Origin: an uncultured Lentisphaeria bacterium | GTDB lineage: Bacteria > Verrucomicrobiota > Lentisphaeria > JABSQK01 > CAJWLW01 | Reading direction: 5' to 3' | Assembly: GCA_913042885.1 (NCBI GenBank) | Contig: CAJWLW010000108.1 | Location: 1-13,057 of the forward strand | Length of the DNA stretch: 13,057 nucleotides | Part shown: one piece after another, positions 7,331-13,057 of the stretch | How positions within the stretch are numbered: position 1 is the first letter of the stretch | Layout of the letters: every line of letters begins with the position of its first letter | The notes under the pieces: model-generated | What the model was told of the DNA's origin: nothing | Database searches by the model: none | Seen by the model: only the letters and a program-made list of their open reading frames with translations | Made by a program: the position numbers and the translations under genes

Positions 7331-8353
7331 ATGGAAGTGATCGAAAACTGCGAGCCGGGAGTGTGGGATGCGTATGTGCAACAGCATCCCGAGGCTTTCC
7401 TGTTTCATACGTCTGTCTGGCGCACGATCATCCAGCGCAGCTTCGGACATCGCACGATTTATCTGGCCGCCATGGAAGGCGGCGCCGTCCGCGGCATCCT
7501 GCCGCTGGTGCACCTCAAGAGCCTACTGTTCGGCAACTTCGTGAGTTCGCTGCCGTTTGTGACATCCGGCGGCGTTTGCGCCGACAACGAGACAGTGGCC
7601 CAGGCGCTGCTGCGGCGAGCCGTGGCGACGGCCGAATCGCTCGGCGCCGGGCACCTCGAGCTGCGTCAGGAGAGCAACGTCCTGCCGGAGCTGGTGACCC
7701 GGGAACACAAAGTGTCGATGCGGCTGCCCCTGGCCGCTGCAGCCGATGATATGTTTGCATCCTTTCGTTCCGAGATCCGCAACCGCGTGCACAAAGCGGA
7801 GAAGGCCGGCCTGGTTGCCGACATCTGTGGACCAGAAGGCCTGGATGACTTCTACTACTGCTTCACAACCAACATGCGCGATCTCGGCACCCCGGCTTAT
7901 GGCCGGGAGTTTTTTGCGAATATGTTCGATGAATTCAGTGACCAGGACATTCGCATCGTCCGTGTGCGCCGAGGGAAAACCGTCATGGGTGCCGGAATCA
8001 TGATCTTCGGGCGCGACCGTGTTGAACTGCCGTGGGTATCTTCGCTGCGCCGGTACTTCGAGTTGTCGCCGAATAATCTGCTGTATTGGCACGCCATGAC
8101 GCACGCAATTGAACGCGGCATGAAGACTTTCGATTTCGGCCGATCAACGCTGGAAGCCGGTACCTACGAGTTCAAGAAACGCTGGGGCGCCGAGCCGCAT
8201 CAGCTATACTGGCAGTACTGGGCGCCGGCCGGCGATGCCCCGGACCTGAGTCCCGGCAACCCCAAGTTCCAGCTCGCCATTCGAATCTGGCAGAAACTCC
8301 CGGTGTCCCTGACCAAACTGATCGGCCCGCCGATCGTAAAGTATCTTCCCTGA
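7331..8353 (+). CDS. FemAB-like GNAT acyltransferase, XrtA/PEP-CTERM exopolysaccharide-associated type
   Basis: A 340-residue protein with two GNAT-like halves, as in FemA/FemB/FemX and the PEP-CTERM-associated FemAB family. Supporting features are WDAYVQQHPEAFLFH near the N-terminus (family: WDxFVxxHPxATFFH), GILPLVHLKSLLFGNFVSSL (the ILPL strand and the FG loop), the FRSEIRNRVHKAEKAGL segment (family: xxxxKxRxxIRKAxKxGL), and the C-terminal FDFGRSTLEAGTYEFKKRWG, which closely resembles FDFGRSxxxxGTYxFKxxWG. Its likely role is to transfer an acyl or aminoacyl group to a polysaccharide or its precursor. A TTG at 7307 would extend it by eight codons into the -12 box of the predicted promoter, so the ATG at 7331 is preferred although no strong ribosome binding site is visible. 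The deacetylase gene follows in the same direction, as in exopolysaccharide loci of other phyla. Confidence 0.88.
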   Translation: MEVIENCEPGVWDAYVQQHPEAFLFHTSVWRTIIQRSFGHRTIYLAAMEGGAVRGILPLVHLKSLLFGNFVSSLPFVTSGGVCADNETVAQALLRRAVATAESLGAGHLELRQESNVLPELVTREHKVSMRLPLAAAADDMFASFRSEIRNRVHKAEKAGLVADICGPEGLDDFYYCFTTNMRDLGTPAYGREFFANMFDEFSDQDIRIVRVRRGKTVMGAGIMIFGRDRVELPWVSSLRRYFELSPNNLLYWHAMTHAIERGMKTFDFGRSTLEAGTYEFKKRWGAEPHQLYWQYWAPAGDAPDLSPGNPKFQLAIRIWQKLPVSLTKLIGPPIVKYLP

Positions 8354-8357
8354 AACA

Positions 8358-8441
8358 ATGACGACGACTCATTCGACCGATCCCCGACACCTGAAGCTGT
8401 CGCAACCCCTGAGCCTGGTCGAAGAGGAACCTGAAACCTGA
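8358..8441 (+). CDS. Possible 27-codon leader ORF coupled to the deacetylase
   Basis: An ATG four nt after the FemAB stop opens a 27-codon frame (MTTTHSTDPRHLKLSQPLSL, then VEEEPET) that ends in TGA at 8439-8441. That stop overlaps the proposed CTG start of the deacetylase as CTGA. It has no ribosome binding site of its own but could be reached by ribosomes finishing the FemAB gene. It contains a 7-bp tandem duplication, CCTGAAACCTGAAA, at its end. It may be only a spacer. Confidence 0.25.
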   Translation: MTTTHSTDPRHLKLSQPLSLVEEEPET

Positions 8442-9262
8442 AAGCTCCCACCAACATCCTGACTGTTGACGTCGAAGACTGGTTTCACTATCTCGACCCT
8501 GGCCTGATGAAACCCATGGGCCAATGGACCGATTACGAAAGCCGTATCGAGGCGGACATCGATCGTATCATCACGGTTCTCGACGGACTGCAGACGACGT
8601 GTACCTTCTTCGTGCTCGGCTGGATCGCCGAGCATCATCCCACGGTGGTACACAGCCTTGTTGCCGCTGGCCACGAAGTGGCGACACACGGCTACGGCCA
8701 TGTCGTGCTGGATCAGCAGACACGTGACGAGTTCACAGCAGACCTCGACCGCTCGATCGCGGCCATCGAACAAGCGGGCAGCAACGTGGAAGGCTACCGG
8801 GCGCCGGGATTTGTCAGTCAAACGTGGTTGTTCGAGGAGTTGACGGCACGTGGGTTCAAGTATGACGCCAGTGTCCTGCCAGGGCGCTGGTTCAACGGTG
8901 CCCTGCCAAGTGCCGGTCGGACACCATTTCAGCTGCCGTCGGGGCTCTGGGAGTTTCCGTACTCGATCGTCAAATGCCTCGGCGCCGAGCTGCCGATCTT
9001 CGGCGGCGGCTATCTGCGCATCACGCCGCACTCGGTGCTGGCATCCGCGATCCGGCGGCAGAACCGGGCGGGCCTGCCGGTCGTGTTATACTTTCACCCG
9101 CGCGAGTGGGATCCGGCGCCCCCCGAGACCGGGCTCACCGGCTTCACCCGCTGGCGACGCAACGTCAATCTCGCGGCCTCCCGCACCAAGATCACCCGAC
9201 TGATCGAACAATTCGAGTTTACCTCGATCCGTGAGGCGATGTCAGGGCTTGAGCAGCCCTGA
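8438..9262 (+). CDS. Polysaccharide deacetylase (NodB/CE4), XrtA/PEP-CTERM type, with apparent CTG start
   Basis: A 274-residue CE4 metal-dependent deacetylase that removes N- or O-acetyl groups from a polysaccharide. The family hallmark ILTVDVEDWFH is at 7-17, with the catalytic/metal Asp at 11-14. The His pair H84-x3-H88 lies in ATHGYGH, RAPGF is at 121-125, IFGGGYLRITPHS is at 187-199, and VVLYFHPREWDP is at 215-226; all are characteristic of PEP-CTERM-associated deacetylases. The first in-frame ATG (8507) would remove the TVDVEDW motif, and a TGA at 8432-8434 bounds the frame upstream. The only plausible start is therefore CTG at 8438 (CTG AAA GCT), with AGAGGA about 10 nt before it, giving the normal family length. 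Otherwise a frameshift hides the true start. It follows the FemAB gene and probably shares its transcript. Confidence 0.88.
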   Translation: MKAPTNILTVDVEDWFHYLDPGLMKPMGQWTDYESRIEADIDRIITVLDGLQTTCTFFVLGWIAEHHPTVVHSLVAAGHEVATHGYGHVVLDQQTRDEFTADLDRSIAAIEQAGSNVEGYRAPGFVSQTWLFEELTARGFKYDASVLPGRWFNGALPSAGRTPFQLPSGLWEFPYSIVKCLGAELPIFGGGYLRITPHSVLASAIRRQNRAGLPVVLYFHPREWDPAPPETGLTGFTRWRRNVNLAASRTKITRLIEQFEFTSIREAMSGLEQP

Positions 9263-9300
9263 CAACTTTCCCTGCAAAATCACTCAGCAATCATCCCGTG

Positions 9301-9364
9301 TTGACATCGATGAACTGCCTGTATGGGGGGCGTAGGGGCCAGGCCATTGGTGTCTTGACATCGA
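9301..9364 (+). repeat. Direct repeat of TTGACATCGA, 54 bp apart
   Basis: TTGACATCGA occurs at 9301-9310 and 9355-9364, and both copies are followed by (T/C)GAA. Each begins with a consensus -35 hexamer. Only the second has a reasonable -10 at the right distance. Confidence 0.6.
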
Positions 9365-9382
9365 CGAAGACTGAGCTATAGC
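9355..9382 (+). promoter_or_regulatory. Candidate sigma-70-type promoter
   Basis: TTGACA (9355-9360) and TATAGC (9377-9382) are separated by 16 bp. The -10 sits inside the palindrome AGCTATAGCT (9374-9383). Transcription would start near 9389, exactly at a GTG that opens an 86-codon frame. Confidence 0.35.
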
Positions 9383-9388
9383 TAGCCG

Positions 9389-9649
9389 GTGACCACGGAG
9401 GGCACGGCGATACGGACAGGATGCCCATGGGGACAGGTCATTCATCTCTTTTCTTCAGTTCACATAGACATCGTCGGATGGCAGAATATTATCGGTGTGC
9501 GAGAAAAAATCGCCCCCACTGCGTTTTCTGAGTTTATGGTCCAGGTTGCAGGGCATGCTTTTCACCGGTTTTCACAGATGGTTCCCTCTACAGCCCCGGC
9601 AGCGGACTCGTACAGGCGGGAAGCGATGGTTCGTCATTGCGACGATTAG
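9389..9649 (+). CDS. Weak hypothetical ORF, possibly leaderless
   Basis: An 86-codon frame from a GTG placed at the predicted start point of the promoter above. The product has no signal peptide, repeat or motif I recognise; part of it (QVIHLFSSVHIDIVG) is hydrophobic. There is no ribosome binding site, so only leaderless translation would make sense of it. Overlapping frames of similar length exist, and it may be chance. Confidence 0.2.
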   Translation: MTTEGTAIRTGCPWGQVIHLFSSVHIDIVGWQNIIGVREKIAPTAFSEFMVQVAGHAFHRFSQMVPSTAPAADSYRREAMVRHCDD

Positions 9650-9901
9650 TGGAGGAGTGGACTTCGTGCTGAAGTACTGGTTGGGCCATCGTGCGGCCGG
9701 TATTCCGGACGCTGTGTATTCTCTCGGGTCGTATCATTGAGGGGTCAGGACGACCGGACGGGGTGATTGATTTCACATAGCTCCAGATGCTCGACACACT
9801 TTGAATGAATGGAGACCCTGAAGGCTGTCTGCTCGGTAGATATGATCTTTTAGCTATGCGAGGTCCGGGACGCTGAGTCTCGCAGAGGGGGGGGAGACGT
9901 T

Positions 9902-10828
9902 ATGAATAGGTGGTTATGGATTATTGTTCTTTCTGCGTGTGTATGCCTGTTCACTGGCTGTCCGTCAAGCAACGAAGGGAACCGCTCGAAAACCGACGGG
10001 AACGTCGGTCAATGGAAGACGCAGAAGAGAAAGCTTCCATCGATTCTTGTGGACGCAGAGTGGTTGGCGAACAACCTCTCTATGACGGACCTGCTTGTCA
10101 TCGACGTTCGCTCCGAAATGGAGTACGCCGAAAAGCACATAGGCGGGGCGGTCAACCTTCCGTGGACGCGGACGAACGACATCGCACGTGAGGACTTCCA
10201 AGTGGCATCCTACACGGTGATTGGAACAGTCATGGGGGCAGTTGGAATCGAGCGTGGCAGACCGGTTGTGCTTTATGATGCCGGAATGTTTATCGACTCT
10301 ACGCGTGTATTCTGGGTGCTCGAGGCGCACGGCCATACAAACGTTGCCGTTCTCGATGGCGGGTTCCAGCTGTGGCAAGCAAACGGTGGTGCCGAGAGCC
10401 AGGTGAGGACGCCGATAAAACCCCGGCAATTCGAGGTGCGTATGCGACCGGATACGATGTCCAGCAAGCTCTTGACCCGGCGCGCACTTGAAAAGGAGAA
10501 CGTGACGATCCTTGATTGCCGCAAGCCTGAAGAGTATCGGGGTGAAAAGAGCATTATCGATCGCAAAGGACGGATCCCCGGATCGGTGAATGTCGAATGG
10601 GTTGAGAACTTCCGAGAGGTTCCAGAGGGGAGAAGGCTGTTGAGTATCGAGGCGCTAAAGGCTCTTTATGAGATCACGGGTGACCGGCGAATCATTGCGT
10701 ATTGTAACAAGGGCCGCCAGGCAGCGGGAGCTTATTTCGCCTTGCGCATGCTCAATCGCAAAGTCTCAGTGTACGACGGCGCATGGTATGAGTGGGGAAC
10801 CGACCCCAACCTGCCGATTGAAAAATGA
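9902..10828 (+). CDS. Tandem-rhodanese sulfurtransferase lipoprotein
   Basis: A 308-residue protein with a type II signal peptide (charged MNR, hydrophobic core, lipobox LFTGC with Cys20), so it is probably anchored in the envelope. Two rhodanese domains follow a short polar linker. Domain 1 (about 46-165) has VIDVRSEMEYAEKHIGGAVN and VVLYDAGMFIDSTRVFWVL, where the active-site Cys is replaced, as is normal for the first domain of thiosulfate sulfurtransferases. Domain 2 (about 185-298) has ILDCRKPEEYRG, GRIPGSVNVEW and the active loop YCNKGRQAAGAY with Cys268, so it should carry a persulfide. Its likely activity is sulfur transfer from thiosulfate or a similar donor to an acceptor such as cyanide or a thiol. 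The start is preceded by GGGGAG in an eight-G run. The sensor kinase gene begins 10 nt after its stop, so the two form an operon. Early codons include AGG, TTA and ATT, less common to the left. Confidence 0.9.
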   Translation: MNRWLWIIVLSACVCLFTGCPSSNEGNRSKTDGNVGQWKTQKRKLPSILVDAEWLANNLSMTDLLVIDVRSEMEYAEKHIGGAVNLPWTRTNDIAREDFQVASYTVIGTVMGAVGIERGRPVVLYDAGMFIDSTRVFWVLEAHGHTNVAVLDGGFQLWQANGGAESQVRTPIKPRQFEVRMRPDTMSSKLLTRRALEKENVTILDCRKPEEYRGEKSIIDRKGRIPGSVNVEWVENFREVPEGRRLLSIEALKALYEITGDRRIIAYCNKGRQAAGAYFALRMLNRKVSVYDGAWYEWGTDPNLPIEK

Positions 10829-10838
10829 TGGAGGTTCG

Positions 10839-12767
10839 GTGCCAGTGCCCGCTTCAAAGCAAATGAGAATGCTTCGTCAGAGCCTGGAGTCGCAGCCACT
10901 GAGCAGGCGCCTGGCTTTTCTCGTGTTCGGCGGTGCGTTTTCTGTGATGGTGGCGTTTCTTCTTTGGACAACGTTTCATGATGTAGGCATGGCCAAGTCC
11001 GGTCGTCTGGAGCGGACAGAGTCCATGCTGGCGGCGTTGAGCCGTGACTTTTATGACCTCTCGGTTCTCAGGGACACCGAGCTCAATCTTGACCTCGTGG
11101 CTCGCTTCGAGGCTTTTGGTGAAGTCGAAGCGGTTTGCGCCTGGACCACCAACCCGAACGATCGCTATTTTCTCTACCAGCGTACCGACAACGATTCCGC
11201 GCCGTACAAGCCTCCGGCTATAGAGCCGCAAATGGTCGGACGGGCGCTCGAGTTCGTGCATCCACAGTTGATCGATGGGCAGGTATACGGCCTGGCCTAC
11301 ATCCGGGTTTTTGCCCCCGAGGTTCAGGATAGACTCGCAGACCTGGTGCGTTCTCTGGTTATCCTGTCACTCGCAATCGCGATTGGAGCGGCGCTTTTCT
11401 TTCGTGAGCTGCGGCGGAAAATCTCCGAACCGATTCACGCACTCGTAAGCTTCACCCGCGAAGTGGCGAAGACCCGGAATTTTTCCAGACGATTGGAATC
11501 CCGAGCAGATAGTGGTGAACTCTTGGAGCTCGCCGGGGCGATTGACTTTCTGCTCGAACAGGTCGAAGCACATCGCCTGATGTTCGAGAAGGGGGAGCAT
11601 GAACGCCAGCAGCTGGAGAGGCAGCTGCAGCAAACGCAGCGGTTGGAGGCGATCGGGCGGCTGGTCGGAGGCGTCGCGCACGACTTCAACAACCTGCTCT
11701 TGGCGATCACAGGGTACGCACACCTCCTGGAGGATGAGATTCCCGAAGGCTCTGGCGCTCGGGACGATCTCCAGGAAATCCGTCTCGCTGCGGACCGTGC
11801 CGCGGCGTTGACCCGTCAGTTGCTGCTTTTCTCCCACCGCGAGGAGACAGAAGTCGAAATTGTCGATCTGAACGAGCTTGTCAACGGTCTCGAGAATATG
11901 CTCCGTCGACTGATCAGCGAGGCCGTGACATACCAGACGATTGCCGGCGAAAACATCGGTGCGATCCAAGCAGACCCGGGGCAGATCGAACAGCTTCTCG
12001 TCAACCTCGTGATCAATGCGCGAGACGCTATGCCAAGCGGCGGAACGTTGGTAGTCGAGACAGCGAAAGTCAACCTCGACGCGGAGTTCTGTCGCGTGCA
12101 CGCAGAAATGGAGCCCGGTGCCTATGTCCAGTTGACGGTGACCGATTCGGGTGAAGGGATGACAGACGAGGTACAGGAACGGCTCTTCGAGCCATTCTTT
12201 ACGACCAAAAAACGGGGCAAAGGCACGGGACTGGGACTGGCAACCTGCCACGGCATCGTGAAAAGCAGTGGAGGCTGCATAATGGTGTCCAGTAAACTCG
12301 GGCACGGAACGGTTTTCAAAATCTTTCTGCCGGTAACGACGCAGGATAAAATCTTGACGGTCAAGGATCAGCAGACATCTCTCACATCCAAGGCGATGAG
12401 CACGGAGACTCTCCTTCTTGTCGAAGATGAAGCCGCTGTGCGGTATGTAGCTGCGCGCACTCTCCGGCGGCGTGGCTATGTCGTCTTAGAAGCTGCGGAC
12501 GGTTTGGAAGCTTTGGAATTTTTCGATGGCGGTGAGATGACCATCGACTTGGTTGTGTCCGACGTAATCATGCCTCGAATGGGTGGTGTCGATTTGCTTG
12601 AAGAATTGAAGTCGCGGAGTGTTCTCAAGAAAATGCTGTTTACCTCCGGTTACACGGACGACGCGTTTCGCGGGCGGGAAGAACTGCGTTCCCAGTATCC
12701 TTTCCTGCAGAAACCATACAGTCCGGAGGCGTTGGCCCGTATGGTCCGACAGCTTCTTGACGACTGA
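10839..12767 (+). CDS. Hybrid sensor histidine kinase with C-terminal receiver domain
   Basis: A 642-residue inner-membrane protein. TM1 is near 26-45 (AFLVFGGAFSVMVAFLLWTT), followed by a periplasmic sensor of about 120 residues resembling CHASE8-type domains. TM2 is near 170-188 (VRSLVILSLAIAIGAALFF), followed by HAMP (190-245) and a coiled coil (HERQQLERQLQQTQRLEAIG). The dimerisation/phosphoacceptor site is VGGVAHDFNNLL with His281. The ATPase domain has the N box LLVNLVINARDAMP (Asn393), DSGEGM, FEPFFTTKK and GKGTGLGLA. The receiver (about 522-642) has Asp575 in VVSDVIMP, FTSGY and Lys625 in LQKPY. There is no DNA-binding domain, so phosphate must pass on or be drained. The start is chosen as GTG 10839, with GGAGG four nt upstream. 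GTG 10845 and ATG 10863 are alternatives, and the frame's longer extension to 10668 overlaps the rhodanese gene. Coupling to a sulfurtransferase suggests an envelope sulfur or redox cue. Confidence 0.93.
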   Translation: MPVPASKQMRMLRQSLESQPLSRRLAFLVFGGAFSVMVAFLLWTTFHDVGMAKSGRLERTESMLAALSRDFYDLSVLRDTELNLDLVARFEAFGEVEAVCAWTTNPNDRYFLYQRTDNDSAPYKPPAIEPQMVGRALEFVHPQLIDGQVYGLAYIRVFAPEVQDRLADLVRSLVILSLAIAIGAALFFRELRRKISEPIHALVSFTREVAKTRNFSRRLESRADSGELLELAGAIDFLLEQVEAHRLMFEKGEHERQQLERQLQQTQRLEAIGRLVGGVAHDFNNLLLAITGYAHLLEDEIPEGSGARDDLQEIRLAADRAAALTRQLLLFSHREETEVEIVDLNELVNGLENMLRRLISEAVTYQTIAGENIGAIQADPGQIEQLLVNLVINARDAMPSGGTLVVETAKVNLDAEFCRVHAEMEPGAYVQLTVTDSGEGMTDEVQERLFEPFFTTKKRGKGTGLGLATCHGIVKSSGGCIMVSSKLGHGTVFKIFLPVTTQDKILTVKDQQTSLTSKAMSTETLLLVEDEAAVRYVAARTLRRRGYVVLEAADGLEALEFFDGGEMTIDLVVSDVIMPRMGGVDLLEELKSRSVLKKMLFTSGYTDDAFRGREELRSQYPFLQKPYSPEALARMVRQLLDD

Positions 12768-12769
12768 AC

Positions 12770-13009
12770 TGAGAAAGGTCCGCGCTGGAGTCCCAGTTGC
12801 TTGCAGTGTACGATAGAAGTCAGCCTCACCCCCCAACCGGTGCGCATCGCATGGCGCAGTCTGATCGGAAACAGCATCTCGCTGCGGTTGTTGTCCAGCG
12901 AGTGACGTGTTATCATTGTGTCCTCGCCGACGCGAGTCATCAGGCTGTCGGACGCCTGCAGAACAGTGCCGGCAGAGAAAGCCAGGATAAGGAAGACAGT
13001 TATGCGCAT
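12770..13009 (-). pseudogene. Signal-peptide-bearing gene stub, probably broken
   Basis: On the minus strand an ATG at 13009 opens with a good Sec signal (MRITVFLILAFSAGTVLQA, probable cut before SD) and continues plausibly through HSLDNNRSEMLFPIRLRHAM. After about 60 residues the composition becomes unconvincing. The frame then runs into the 3' end of the kinase gene on the other strand, where it cannot be coding in parallel. A neighbouring frame reads GGEADFYRTLQATGTP at the same place, hinting at a frame change. No ribosome binding site is evident. The convergent arrangement with the kinase leaves no room for a full-length protein. The function is not recognised. Confidence 0.3.
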
Positions 13010-13057
13010 GGGGTCGATTGGGCATCAGGCTGAGGCGAAGGGGTAGCTTCGGGAGCC

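Larger units (their letters stand above)
9263..9901. other. 639-bp stretch with no firmly supported gene
   Basis: This gap separates the deacetylase from the rhodanese operon. It holds a repeated TTGACATCGA, a candidate promoter, a weak 86-codon frame (each listed separately), and near its right end a TATGAT at 9841-9846 with only a weak -35 (CTGAAG, 9818-9823) that might drive the rhodanese operon. An 81-codon frame at 9495-9740 overlaps the weak frame and looks no more like a protein. Parts of 9440-9580 look richer in A+T than the genes to the left. No tRNA, terminator hairpin with a T-run, or insertion sequence was recognised. Confidence 0.5.

Noticed and set aside
9495..9740. An 81-codon frame ending in HRAAGIPDAVYSLGSYH as a possible transposase remnant
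   Set aside because: No DDE or HUH motif, no inverted repeats at its ends, and it overlaps another frame of equal quality.
10668..10838. Longer start for the sensor kinase inside the rhodanese gene
   Set aside because: The extension is the out-of-frame shadow of the second rhodanese domain, and a GGAGG lies just before the GTG at 10839.

Overview
This window is a GC-rich bacterial chromosome segment. It most likely comes from the PVC superphylum, and Lentisphaerota or Kiritimatiellota would fit best. The main hint is a prepilin-like reading frame with the FTLVELLVV N-terminal cleavage/methylation motif and the C-terminal H-X9-DG signature (H-AGQTNVLMV-DG), a protein type expanded in those phyla. 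XrtA/PEP-CTERM-associated exopolysaccharide genes and remains of glycoside hydrolases point the same way. The taxonomic call is an inference.

Layout. On the minus strand: a class V PLP aminotransferase (106-1233), a TIM-barrel sugar isomerase/epimerase-like protein (2076-2969), a translationally coupled pair of a multi-pass flippase-like membrane protein and a GT4 glycosyltransferase (5516 down to 3280), and an exported SurA-N-like protein (5994-7076). On the plus strand: a FemAB-like acyltransferase and a NodB-type polysaccharide deacetylase of the XrtA/PEP-CTERM class (7331-9262). After a 640-bp stretch without a firm gene comes a two-gene operon of a tandem-rhodanese lipoprotein and a hybrid sensor histidine kinase with a receiver domain (9902-12767).

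Between the intact genes lie broken ones. These are a frameshifted prepilin (about 1420-1972), a fragment resembling a TIM-barrel glycoside hydrolase (3019-3267, minus), the C-terminal part of a GH38-like alpha-mannosidase broken by two frame changes (about 5581-5940), and a signal-peptide-bearing stub at the right edge (minus, from 13009). Most of the large genes are intact, so this looks more like local gene decay than uniformly poor sequence, though base-calling errors cannot be excluded from one window.

Functionally, the flippase, glycosyltransferase, FemAB protein and deacetylase fit assembly, modification and export of an extracellular polysaccharide. The 254-bp divergent region between the SurA-like and FemAB genes holds interleaved inverted repeats that could fold as an H-type pseudoknot, a perfect 9-2-9 palindrome and a good sigma-54 -24/-12 match. 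The deacetylase has no ATG, GTG or TTG start that keeps its catalytic N-terminus; it seems to start at a CTG overlapping the stop of a 27-codon ORF. The rhodanese/kinase pair appears richer in A+T codons and looks like a separate envelope sulfur- or stress-sensing module.
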